From NCBI GenBank assembly GCA_003265885.1, contig QFBQ01000022.1, positions 1 to 25,718 on the forward strand: DNA of 25,718 nt, given 5' to 3'. The translations under genes were made by a program, and so were the position numbers. Shown piece after piece: positions 8,511 through 15,846 of this stretch (its first letter is position 1; every line of letters starts with the position of its first letter). The notes under the pieces were generated by a model. That model worked only from the letters and a program-made list of their open reading frames with translations. It ran no database searches and was not told where the DNA came from. This DNA comes from Candidatus Marinamargulisbacteria bacterium SCGC AG-343-D04 (GTDB taxonomy: Bacteria; Margulisbacteria; Marinamargulisbacteria; GCA-2716485; GCA-002719695).

Positions 8511-9635
8511 CTACGATTGATAATCAGTCGTTCTTATGGGCATGATAATATAGGTGAAGGAGTCATCATTTTCCAAACTTACTTTACATGGGCTCAGTTC
8601 ATTATTAAATGATAATGCTAAGGTATCTACTGTAAGTGTTTTAATAACATCGAGTAGTAATCTGATGTTAAAGGCAATCTTAACTTCCTCTTCTCCTTCA
8701 ATTTGTTGAATTGGAATTTCTTCTTTAAAATCTCCTAAGCCTTTGGCATTTGCTTGTATAGATGCGGTATTGGAGAAGGTAAAACGAACAACGTTGTTGG
8801 AAGCAGAGGCTATAATCGAAGCACGTTCTGCTGCAGCTAAAAACTCTTCCCGTTTTACCAAGAAGGTGTTGAGTGAGCTTGATGGAATAACCTGATTATA
8901 GTCGGGGAATTGGCCCTGAATAATGCGTGAAACCAATAAAAATTTATCCATTTTGAAGGAAACTTGGTTGTTTGCCAATGTCATGGTAAGTGTCTTTTCA
9001 GATGATTCATTTTGAAGAATTCTGTTTAATTCGTTAACGGCTTTAAAGGGGATGATGACGTTTACGGGCTCTTCTAGAGGTGATATAGACTGTTTTTTCA
9101 TGGAAAGCCTGTATCCATCTGTCGCTACAAATAGTAGTTTATCTCCTTCGTTTTTAACTAGAATTCCGTTAAGAAACTGCTTTGTTTCATCGTAAGAGAC
9201 TGCGATAATGGTATGTTTGATTAACTCTCTTATGTCTTTTACCGAAAGGGTTAAAGACGTTCCGTTTTCTATAGGGGGGAATAGTGGGTAATCGTTTGTT
9301 TGCGATCCATGAATAGCGAAATCAACTTTTTCGCCTTTGATTTCTAGTTGTTGTGATTCATTGACGGAGATGCTTAATTCTTTATCGTCTATTTTGGATA
9401 TAATACCACTTAAGGTTTTTGCTTTTACTAATAGTTGACCTTCTGCTCCTTGGTTTTCAACTGACACTTGATTTTCAATGCCAATTTCTAAATTATTTCC
9501 TCTAAGTTTTAGATCTGCTCCAGTTAACTCTAAAAATACATTTTCTAATACGGGTAATGAAGATTTTTGTGCAACTGCTTTTTCTACAATTGATATACTT
9601 TCTTTAAATTTTTCAGAATCACATTTGAATTTCAT
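8511..9635 (-). CDS. dnaN: DNA polymerase III sliding clamp (beta subunit)
   Basis: The beta clamp encircles DNA and tethers polymerase III and other replication and repair proteins. The 374 residues are full length and fit three clamp domains. Recognisable segments are LPVLENVFLE near the N-terminus, TDGYRLS in domain 2, SRIIQGQFPDYNQVIP at the start of domain 3, and the C-terminal YIIMPIRTTD, matching the usual 'MPMRL' end. ATG 9635 is preceded by AGGAG with 6-base spacing, the strongest ribosome site in this cluster. The leader lies in the dnaA-dnaN gap that also holds DnaA boxes, so DnaA could influence its expression. Confidence 0.97.
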   Translation of the reverse strand: MKFKCDSEKFKESISIVEKAVAQKSSLPVLENVFLELTGADLKLRGNNLEIGIENQVSVENQGAEGQLLVKAKTLSGIISKIDDKELSISVNESQQLEIKGEKVDFAIHGSQTNDYPLFPPIENGTSLTLSVKDIRELIKHTIIAVSYDETKQFLNGILVKNEGDKLLFVATDGYRLSMKKQSISPLEEPVNVIIPFKAVNELNRILQNESSEKTLTMTLANNQVSFKMDKFLLVSRIIQGQFPDYNQVIPSSSLNTFLVKREEFLAAAERASIIASASNNVVRFTFSNTASIQANAKGLGDFKEEIPIQQIEGEEEVKIAFNIRLLLDVIKTLTVDTLALSFNNELSPCKVSLENDDSFTYIIMPIRTTDYQS

Positions 9636-9935
9636 ATAGGCTCCTATTTTATTTGGTAACTATATAATAATTATATTTATTAATAATTAAAATATATTTT
9701 CGTAGTAGTAGAGGGGTGTTGATATGTTGTTAACTCTAAAAAGATCGAGTATATCCGTTATAAATTCATGAACATGTTGTTGATAAGTTCTTTAATGAAC
9801 GGATGTAAATAAAAGTTTTTGTTTTTTATTCACATGGGAAGAGCACTTATTCACAGGTTTTACAGAGATTTATACACAGGCTTATTTTGATAAAACAGGG
9901 ACTTTTGTGGGGATTAGGTTGAATGTCTAGGGAGG
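9636..9935. other. Probable oriC, dnaA-dnaN half: DnaA boxes, TAG triplets, AT-rich unwinding region
   Basis: This 300-bp gap holds three boxes matching TTATNCACA on the plus strand: 9826-9834 (TTATTCACA), 9847-9855 (TTATTCACA) and 9870-9878 (TTATACACA). A one-mismatch box lies on the minus strand at 9778-9786 (TGTTGATAA). On the dnaN side is an almost pure AT stretch (about 9656-9700), followed by TAGTAGTAG (9703-9711), AGGGG (9712-9716) and a degenerate box TGTTGATAT (9717-9725). That order (AT-rich, TAG triplets with 3' end toward the boxes, short G-rich patch, box) is the basal unwinding layout described for Bacillus subtilis. No gene was found here. Confidence 0.8.
9703..9711 (+). promoter_or_regulatory. 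Candidate DnaA-trio (TAG x3)
   Basis: TAGTAGTAG is followed by AGGGG and a degenerate DnaA box, with AT-rich DNA on the 5' side. DnaA-trios are single-strand DnaA binding triplets read 3'-GAT-5'; orientation here is correct relative to the boxes. Confidence 0.55.
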
Positions 9936-11291
9936 TTAATCTATTTGTTTGATATTTGCGATTAAGACGTTGATGATGTTTTTTGTTTCGCTATCTTCTT
10001 TTATCATGGTTTTTATTTTATCGCAGGCATGCATGACGGTTGTGTGGTCCCTATTGCCAAAGCTTTCGCCTATTTTAGGAAGCGACATATTCGTGAGTTC
10101 ACGTGAAAGATACATGCTTATTTGTCTAGCATGAGCAATTTGCTTGGTACGGGACTTTGATGTTATTTCGGTTATGGACACATTACAATAATCACACACT
10201 TTTTGTTGTATGACTGAAATAGTTAGTGGCTTTTCTTGTTTTATCCCGACTAAATCGCGTATAACCGTACTAGCTATATTCAATGAAATTTCTGTGTTTA
10301 GTAGAGAGGCGTATGCAAATATTCGGGTTAACGCACCTTCCATTTCTCTGACGTTTGTGGGAATTTGGGTGGCTATAAAATGTAGTATCTCATCTGCAAT
10401 TTCATAATTATTTTGTTCACCTTTTTGTTTTAGTATGGCGATACGTGTTTCTAGATCAGGGGCTTGTATATCTGCGATGAGTCCCCATTCAAATCGAGTT
10501 CGTAGTCTATCTTCTAGGGTGGGGATTTCTTTTGGGGGTCTGTCGGACGTTAATATGATTTGTTTGTTTAGGTTGTATAAATCATTAAAGGTGTGGAAGA
10601 ACTCTTCTTGTGTCTGTTCTTTTCCGGCTAAAAACTGAACATCATCAACTAATAATAAATCTACAGTTCTATATTTATTTCGAAAAGGCTCTACGCTTCT
10701 GGTTCTAATTGCGTTAATTAGGTCGTTTGTGAATTTTTCACAGGACACGATTTTTCCAGTCAGATGAGGGTAATGTTCGGTTAGCGTATTTCCAATTGCA
10801 TGAAGTAGATGGGTTTTTCCTAACCCTACAGGACCATAAATAAAGAGAGGGTTATATGTTTTTGCAGGAGACTTTGACACCGCCTCAGATGCGGCAACTG
10901 CAAATCGGTTATTGTCTCCTATGATAAAGCTATCAAAGGTGTATTTAGGATTAAAGATTGTTTCTCTTTTTTGTGTAGTCGGGGCTTGTTCAAAAATAGA
11001 CAGTTGTTCAGATTCTTTTTCTTCTTCTTTCTTGATCACATAACTAATGATCAAATCATATCCTGCGCTAGGGCATTTCTCTATAATGATGGGTTCACAC
11101 TTATCTTTAATCCATTCTTTCGAAAAAAGATTAGGGACTTCTATAGTCAACACATTATCGGTGTATTCAACTGGATGCGCTGTAGATAATAAGGTTTGAT
11201 AACCAGCACTAGAAAGGTTTTCTTTAAGGCTTGTTTTGATTTCTTCCCACAAGGCGTCCATGCTTGTTGATAACTTCATTATTTCACTCAT
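9936..11291 (-). CDS. dnaA: Chromosomal replication initiator protein DnaA
   Basis: DnaA binds 9-bp boxes at oriC, melts the origin and recruits helicase; it is an AAA+ ATPase. Domain I begins DALWEEIK. The Walker A motif is GPVGLGKT, Walker B is LLLVDDVQFLAGK, and the C-terminal helix-turn-helix carries the signature FGNRDHTTVMHA. Length is about 451 residues, normal for the family. I chose ATG 11291 because AAGGTG lies about 8 bases upstream. GTG 11300 and ATG 11279 are in the same frame, so the true start is uncertain by a few residues. A consensus DnaA box (11304-11312) sits in the immediate leader, which suggests autoregulation. Confidence 0.97.
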   Translation of the reverse strand: MSEIMKLSTSMDALWEEIKTSLKENLSSAGYQTLLSTAHPVEYTDNVLTIEVPNLFSKEWIKDKCEPIIIEKCPSAGYDLIISYVIKKEEEKESEQLSIFEQAPTTQKRETIFNPKYTFDSFIIGDNNRFAVAASEAVSKSPAKTYNPLFIYGPVGLGKTHLLHAIGNTLTEHYPHLTGKIVSCEKFTNDLINAIRTRSVEPFRNKYRTVDLLLVDDVQFLAGKEQTQEEFFHTFNDLYNLNKQIILTSDRPPKEIPTLEDRLRTRFEWGLIADIQAPDLETRIAILKQKGEQNNYEIADEILHFIATQIPTNVREMEGALTRIFAYASLLNTEISLNIASTVIRDLVGIKQEKPLTISVIQQKVCDYCNVSITEITSKSRTKQIAHARQISMYLSRELTNMSLPKIGESFGNRDHTTVMHACDKIKTMIKEDSETKNIINVLIANIKQID

Positions 11292-11300
11292 TCTTTCCAC

Positions 11301-11827
11301 ACCTTATCCACAGATTTTCTTCAGTATATCATAGTCTCTTTTTTTACCCTACTACTACTACTTTTAAGCATGAATATACCAAAAAAAATAAATATTATAA
11401 ACTATTGACTGAGCTTAACAGTGGCTTATACACAAAGTTATCCACACCCATGTGTGTAACTTGTGTAAAAAGTTTAATTTTTATTGATTTATGCCTATTA
11501 AATATATGGTGATTGATTAAAAAATAAGAGTTAGCGTTGAGCTGGTTTGAAGTCGGTGGAGTACTTGTGGATAACTCAGTTTTTCTTATGAATTTATTTA
11601 AATAGTCTGACTGGCTGTGAACAACGAAAATGAAGCAGCTCGAAGCGTTTTAAGTAATTTTATTAATTGAACATTTGAGAAAAAATAATAGCTTATGTTG
11701 GAGTTATGAAAATTATTATAAGAGTTTCCGGATTTTAGCTGCTTTTATGAATAGATTACCTTGTAAAGCTCTTTATTTTAATAAAGATTTAATTAGTGTT
11801 TTTTTCTATTTTAATATAGTGTAAGGT
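11301..11827. other. Probable oriC, upstream half: DnaA box cluster
   Basis: This 527-bp gap has no convincing gene. DnaA boxes: TTATCCACA 11304-11312 (+), TTATACACA 11426-11434 (+), TTATCCACA 11438-11446 (+), TTACACACA on the minus strand at 11451-11459, a consensus TTATCCACA on the minus strand at 11566-11574, and a one-mismatch TTGTTCACA on the minus strand at 11616-11624. TAG x4 on the minus strand lies at 11349-11360 beside an A/T-rich run (11361-11400). From 11640 to 11827 the DNA is AT-rich with only a small hairpin (11771-11786). With the dnaA-dnaN gap this forms a bipartite origin flanking dnaA. Confidence 0.8.
11349..11360 (-). promoter_or_regulatory. Candidate DnaA-trio (TAG x4)
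   Basis: On the minus strand TAGTAGTAGTAG is followed by GG and, 37 bases beyond the triplets, by the consensus box at 11304-11312. AT-rich DNA flanks the other side. The orientation mirrors the element at 9703-9711. Confidence 0.5.
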
Positions 11828-12303
11828 TTGTTTAAATATTATGAATATATTGTTAAAAAAAATCATGAAGAGGCTGTGAAATGGTTTCAAAAAGCGGCTA
11901 ATCAAGGGGATGTATATTCTAAATATAGTGTATATTCTCACTATAGTCTGGGATGCATGTATCAAGAGGGAAAAGGGGTAGATCAAGATTTAAATGAAGC
12001 TGTTAGATTATACACATTAGCTGCGGATCAAGGAAATGCGCCTGCACAATATAATCTGGGGTGGATGTATGAAAATGTAAGAGGGGTGAACGAAAGTTTT
12101 CAAAAGGCCGCTAGATGGTATAGATTAGCTGTGGATCAAGGACATGTAGAGGAACAAAATGCTCTAGAACTTACGATTTAAACAAAAGATCGAAATTAAG
12201 TCGAGAAAATTATTCGATTAGCTGAGGCTCATGGAAATAATTCTGCAAAGAAAAAGGATCTGGCAAAGATGAGTATAAGTTCATTAGGGCTCCTGAATGA
12301 GTG
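11828..12303 (+). pseudogene. Decayed SEL1-repeat gene fragment
   Basis: The longest open part (11828-12181) reads as about three SEL1 units: EEAVKWFQKAANQGD, a GCMYQEGKGV unit and a LGWMYENVRGV unit. It has no ATG near its 5' end, begins inside a repeat, and an in-frame TAA lies at 11822. Past the TAA at 12179-12181 the same frame has a second TAA at 12197-12199, then resumes repeat-like sequence (IIRLAEAHGNNSAKK) to a TGA at 12301-12303. This points to 5' truncation and nonsense mutations rather than a working gene. Part of it (11956-12025) is about 97% identical at the DNA level to the large SEL1 gene at 23718-23787 on the other strand. A short product from TTG 11828 cannot be excluded. 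Confidence 0.65.
11956..12025 (+). repeat. 70-bp segment shared with the distal SEL1 gene (inverted)
   Basis: By eye 68 of 70 bases match the reverse complement of 23718-23787. Both encode MYQ(E/K)GKGVDQDLNEAVRLY. Confidence 0.85.
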
Positions 12304-12347
12304 AAGAATAGATGATGAAAGATCCTCGAAGGGGCTCTTTTTGAGCT

Positions 12348-12935
12348 CTAAAGGTGTTTTAAAATACTTTTAATAGATTTTTCAATTGGGGCTTTGGTAT
12401 CTAAGTCATTAGAGGCTGAAATGCCACGCCTAATTTCTTCTTTGGTGTAGCCGAGGGTTTTTAAGGCTAGATATAAATCTTGTTCATAATCTCTGGAGAG
12501 CGTGCTTCTTTGTTCTATTTGTGGATGAGAAGTGACATCGCATTTGTCCTTTAACTCCATAACGAGACGCTCTGCCATTTTTTTACCTACACCAGATACA
12601 CGGGTTAGGGTTGTTGTGTTGTTGCTTAAAATAGCCTCTGTTACTTCATTTATAGATAGTTCAGACATGATTTTTATTCCGACTTTTGGACCAACTCCAG
12701 AGACAGATGTCAGTTTTAGGAAAAAATCTTTTTCTTGTGGGTTGGAAAAACCAAAGAGTGTTTGTTGGTCTTCTCTAATGTGGTGATAGGTATAAAATTT
12801 TATGGTAGATTCTATTTCTGGCAACGTTTTAATGTATGATGCAGGGATTATAATTTCGTAACCAACTCCATTTGCCTCTATGATAATACTATCTTTTAAA
12901 ATGTCTTTTAGTTGGCCGTTTATGTGATATATCAT
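12348..12935 (-). CDS. ruvA: Holliday junction DNA helicase subunit RuvA
   Basis: RuvA tetramers hold Holliday junctions and recruit the RuvB motor for branch migration. The 195 residues are a normal length. Domain I begins MIYHINGQL, close to the family's MIxxLxG start, and contains NGVGYEI. Domain II has two helix-hairpin-helix motifs, LTSVSGVGPKVGIKIM and LTRVSGVGKKMAERLV. The C-terminal RuvB-contacting domain carries ALKTLGYTKEEI. I chose ATG 12935 because of this conserved start; ATG 12950, five residues earlier, is also in frame and neither has a good ribosome site. ruvB and ruvC are not adjacent. The region upstream holds a long inverted repeat. Confidence 0.95.
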   Translation of the reverse strand: MIYHINGQLKDILKDSIIIEANGVGYEIIIPASYIKTLPEIESTIKFYTYHHIREDQQTLFGFSNPQEKDFFLKLTSVSGVGPKVGIKIMSELSINEVTEAILSNNTTTLTRVSGVGKKMAERLVMELKDKCDVTSHPQIEQRSTLSRDYEQDLYLALKTLGYTKEEIRRGISASNDLDTKAPIEKSIKSILKHL

Positions 12936-13011
12936 GTTTACGCTAAGCATATATCATCTTTTTTTTCATGTTAAGTGTTTAATTTAGGGAACATGAGGGT
13001 ATTTATCTTAT

Positions 13012-13122
13012 GGAGAGAGCCACCAAGTATTAAAAAGGGGTTTTTTTTAATTATTTTTAAGGAGTAATTATAAATTTTCTTGGCAGAAAGCTCGTGTAAA
13101 CGGTTTTTTGATGGTTCTCTCC
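13012..13122. repeat. Long imperfect inverted repeat, possible structured RNA
   Basis: GGAGAGAGCCACCAAG (13012-13027) can pair with TTTGATGGTTCTCTCC (13107-13122): 13 Watson-Crick pairs, two G-U pairs and one mismatch if read as plus-strand RNA. Inside, CTTGG (13079-13083) could compete for CCAAG (13023-13027), giving two alternative folds. It lies in the gap between divergent ruvA and the HIT gene, with no gene in the interval. No riboswitch, 6S RNA or tmRNA signature was recognised. Confidence 0.5.
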
Positions 13123-13146
13123 TAGTTTATACCTGTGTATGTGAGG

Positions 13147-13177
13147 TTGTTATTTTTAACTTTTCTTTCTATATAAT
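13147..13177 (+). promoter_or_regulatory. Candidate promoter of the HIT gene
   Basis: A perfect -10 box TATAAT lies at 13172-13177, with a weak -35 TTGTTA at 13147-13152 and a 19-base spacer. Transcription would begin near 13184, only about 12 bases before the GTG start. Confidence 0.45.
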
Positions 13178-13195
13178 CTAATACATAATATGTGA

Positions 13196-13594
13196 GTGTC
13201 TACGCTATTTACTAAAATTATTAATCAGGAAATTCCTTCCTATAAACTTTATGAAGATGAACTGTTTTATTCTTTTTTAGATATTCGTCCTATTTCTGAA
13301 GGACATAGTTTGGTTATTCCTAAAATTGAAGTGGATCACTTTTTTGATTTGCCGGATGAATATTTATCTAAGATGATGATTTTTTCTCGCCCCCTAGTTA
13401 AAGCTATAGAACGTGCTATTCCTTGTCTAAGAGTTGGGCTTCTTGTTGCTGGACTTGAAGTTCCTCACGCTCATTTACATTGTGTTCCTATTCAGGATAT
13501 GAAACGCTTTAGCTTTGCATTTGCGAAAGAGGCGTCATCTGAACAGCTAGAACGGGTTCATCAACAGATTTTAAACGAATTGCCAGCTACTTAA
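13196..13594 (+). CDS. HIT-family protein (histidine-triad nucleotide hydrolase/transferase)
   Basis: A 132-residue HIT protein. These small dimeric enzymes cleave or transfer nucleoside phosphates using a histidine triad. The triad HxHxH is present as HAHLH (91-95), and the N-terminal strand LFTKIINQEIPSYKLYEDE and the segment GHSLVIPK are typical. The substrate cannot be told. GTG 13196 is the only sensible start because an in-frame TGA directly precedes it; there is no Shine-Dalgarno and the leader may be only about a dozen bases. Its stop overlaps the 3' end of the convergent unknown gene by 8 bp. Confidence 0.9.
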   Translation: MSTLFTKIINQEIPSYKLYEDELFYSFLDIRPISEGHSLVIPKIEVDHFFDLPDEYLSKMMIFSRPLVKAIERAIPCLRVGLLVAGLEVPHAHLHCVPIQDMKRFSFAFAKEASSEQLERVHQQILNELPAT

Positions 13595-14426
13595 CCAGGT
13601 TCTTTTTTCGAGCTTCTATCCTAGATAATTCTTTGGTTCTAATTTGACTTGTTCGTAATGTTTCTCGGGTAGACATCTTCATTTGATCATATTTAATACC
13701 CGGTCTAAATATTAGTGAGTGAATTTGTCGTCCTCTTGGCGTTGTGTATAGATAGCGGATTTCTGGACCGTCAGGGATGACTTCAAAAATTCCTGTTTTC
13801 ATTTGATGCGCGTCTTCATAAGAAACCCATATTTGTTCTCCTGTAGGGGTTTTATCGGCTAGCCAGATGGGTTGCCCTTCTACTGTTTTTGAACATATTA
13901 TTTTGATATAGGGGTTTCTATGGTTGAAAAACTTTTTTTCTATTTTTTTAATAAAGGTGTCACAATCATCTATTTGTAGTGCAAAGAAATAGGGTTTTCG
14001 TTTGATTAAATTTTTAATGTCGTGACATATATAATGTTTGATGGAGTTCCATTGTGGGGCTGTATAATTGGATAATATCGTGTATACAAACGTTTTTATC
14101 ATGGTGTTTTTCTGTATAGAGTTTGGGTGTTTTGCAAGTAACCAAAAAAAATCATGTATATATCGTTGGTTTTCATCGAAGTTTTTACGTATTGTTGAAT
14201 CAAATAGTAGGAATAAAATTTTAATTAGATCCCCTGAAGGAGAAGGAAAGGGGCAGCATTCTGAAAAGGGCTGATTGTTTTCTTTGAAAAACTGCCGTAA
14301 TCGTCTAAATCGTTTTTCAATATGTACTTCTTTGAAAATTTGCACAGAGAAGGGTTTTGTCGACATTAATTCTGCCGTTATGCCAAATATTTCAAATGTA
14401 TAGTCTTGTTTAGTGTTAGTGTTCAT
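13587..14426 (-). CDS. Hypothetical protein, 279 residues
   Basis: No family is recognised. The protein is soluble, basic and rich in Phe, Ile, Lys and Arg, without signal peptide or membrane segment. The N-terminal 150 residues look helical. The middle, about 175-240, looks beta-rich with a repeated 'TPTGEQIW ... TTPRGRQIH' pattern (T-P-x-G-x-Q-I) that may mark two related hairpins. The last 35 residues are strongly charged (KMSTRETLRTSQIRTKELSR). The ATG at 14426 is preceded by only a weak AAGAAG. It converges on the HIT gene with an 8-bp overlap. Coding is supported by length and stop-free frame. Confidence 0.6.
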   Translation of the reverse strand: MNTNTKQDYTFEIFGITAELMSTKPFSVQIFKEVHIEKRFRRLRQFFKENNQPFSECCPFPSPSGDLIKILFLLFDSTIRKNFDENQRYIHDFFWLLAKHPNSIQKNTMIKTFVYTILSNYTAPQWNSIKHYICHDIKNLIKRKPYFFALQIDDCDTFIKKIEKKFFNHRNPYIKIICSKTVEGQPIWLADKTPTGEQIWVSYEDAHQMKTGIFEVIPDGPEIRYLYTTPRGRQIHSLIFRPGIKYDQMKMSTRETLRTSQIRTKELSRIEARKKNLVK

Positions 14427-14947
14427 AACATCTTCTTTTTTGTGTTTCTTATTCCTTATATATTATTATCGTAACCAAACGTAAAAATATTTCATTTTTT
14501 TTCATAATTCAGCATTTTAAACAGGTAGTTGTCTATGGTGGGCTAAGTGTTGGGAGGGTGAGGAGACTGCTCATATCTTCTGCCTTTATCTAGATTATCC
14601 GTTGAATCAAGTGATATTTATTATTAGCGCAATGTTTCACGTGAAACTTTTTTTAAGTTTTTTTGTATAGAGTAAGAAAATAAATTATTTCTTAATATTA
14701 TCTCGACTAATTTTCTTTTATGCCTAATATTATTGACTGAATGCTAATCTAAATGTTGTTTAATTTTCATTAAAGTTGTTTTAATTTATAATTTAAGTAT
14801 ATTGTTAAAAATAAATGAAATTTTCCGCCTTTAATTCAGGATAACTATAATATATGTACTTTGTGTTGCTATAAAATAATACAGAAATATACGTATAAAA
14901 ATATAATAAAGAGAAGAAGATCTCTTTTAAAAAATAAGGAGAAGATA
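14427..14947. other. 521-bp non-coding interval
   Basis: No gene was found on either strand. It contains one parS site (14633-14648), a T-rich stretch after it, a candidate -10 TATAAT at 14846-14851 without a clear -35, and a leader hairpin AAAGAGA/TCTCTTT (14908-14914 with 14921-14927) just before the ribosome site of the next gene. Confidence 0.5.
14633..14648. promoter_or_regulatory. parS centromere site (ParB binding)
   Basis: TGTTTCACGTGAAACT matches the widely conserved parS consensus TGTTTCACGTGAAACA at 15 of 16 positions. ParB loads at such sites and directs origin segregation and SMC loading. It lies in non-coding DNA about 3-5 kb from oriC, as is typical. Confidence 0.9.
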
Positions 14948-15724
14948 ATGAGTAAAATAATCGGTCGTTCGAGTAAAGTCGGTCCTCGGAACATTAGCCC
15001 AGTTAAACCGGCATGTTCTAGACCCAAAGCTAAACAAGATTATTTAAAAGATGGATCTGTTTTGCCTAGTATTAGGGGCGCGATCGGAATACCCCGGCAC
15101 AGTATATCCACAGTTTCCCAAGCGAATGTTTGTCCGCTCTTTACAGAAAATATGGAACAGGCAGTTTTTAATATAAATGGTATAAATCTTTTAAATAAGA
15201 AGGCTCTTACTGATAAAGAGGCACAATTTAATCTGGGGAATATGTATTATCAAGGACAAGATGTAGTTAAAGACGTTGAAAAAGCTGCGGAACTGTATCT
15301 ATTAGCTGCGAATCAAGGGCACGTTGAGGCACGCTTTAATCTGGGCGTTTTATATGCTAAAAAGGAATGGAAAGCTTATGATCCTTGCAAAGCTTTCAGT
15401 TATTTTAAGCAAGCAGCTGGTAGCGGACACGAACATGCAAAATTCTTAATTGCTAAAAAGTGTTTGATTGAAAAGGGGGCAAAAGAATCAAAAGTAGCCG
15501 CTTGGAATGAGATCGAAAATTTAACCAGTTCGAACTATGAAGCCTTCAAATATTTTTATTTTCAAATGGGTATATTAAACAGAGCTATAAAGTGTTTGGG
15601 CGAAAAATGTGAAAAAAAAGAAAAAAAAGAAGCTTGGAAAGAGATTAAAAGGTTATCTAAGATGCACTTGCCAAAAGCAGCTGAATATTTGAAAGAGAAT
15701 AAGACTTTTTTCTGCAGGGGATAA
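14948..15724 (+). CDS. Small SEL1-repeat protein
   Basis: A 258-residue protein with a basic, Ser/Pro-rich N-terminus of about 85 residues (MSKIIGRSSKVGPRNISPVK) and no Sec signal. Two SEL1 units follow (about 91-126 and 127-162: EAQFNLGNMYYQGQ, EARFNLGVLYAKKE), then a Lys-rich helical tail. SEL1 repeats are helix pairs that form solenoids for protein binding. ATG 14948 is chosen because AGGAG lies 6 bases upstream; the frame is open further upstream to a TTG at 14861 but that region looks like leader. Two runs of eight A (15612-15619 and 15621-15628) lie in the 3' part and could favour slippage. The function is not known. Confidence 0.75.
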   Translation: MSKIIGRSSKVGPRNISPVKPACSRPKAKQDYLKDGSVLPSIRGAIGIPRHSISTVSQANVCPLFTENMEQAVFNINGINLLNKKALTDKEAQFNLGNMYYQGQDVVKDVEKAAELYLLAANQGHVEARFNLGVLYAKKEWKAYDPCKAFSYFKQAAGSGHEHAKFLIAKKCLIEKGAKESKVAAWNEIENLTSSNYEAFKYFYFQMGILNRAIKCLGEKCEKKEKKEAWKEIKRLSKMHLPKAAEYLKENKTFFCRG

Positions 15725-15763
15725 AGTTATTTTTATTTTATTTTAATCTTTTTTGTTTTTTTA

Positions 15764-15792
15764 TTGTATTTTAATTTAATATTTTTTATAAA
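15764..15792 (+). promoter_or_regulatory. Candidate promoter of the F-box/LRR gene
   Basis: TTGTAT (15764-15769) and TATAAA (15787-15792) are separated by 17 bases in an AT-rich gap, about 55 bp before the start codon. The -35 is only half matched. Confidence 0.4.
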
Positions 15793-15846
15793 CATCCTAG
15801 GTGGTTCTTTTTCGCCATCTATTAAAATTATTAAAAGGAGATAAGT

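Noticed and set aside
11264..11512. 82-codon plus-strand frame across the dnaA start and origin
   Set aside because: It is antisense to dnaA, low in complexity and covers the DnaA boxes; no ribosome site.
12330..12350. Hairpin at the end of ruvA as terminator
   Set aside because: The stem needs G-U pairs that work only on the plus strand, overlaps the ruvA stop, and has no T-run on the minus strand.
13012..13122. MITE-like transposon
   Set aside because: The arms resemble terminal inverted repeats, but no target-site duplication flanks them and no second copy was seen in the window.
15100..15115. DnaA-box-like ATATCCACA in the small SEL1 gene
   Set aside because: A single one-mismatch hit within coding sequence is expected by chance.
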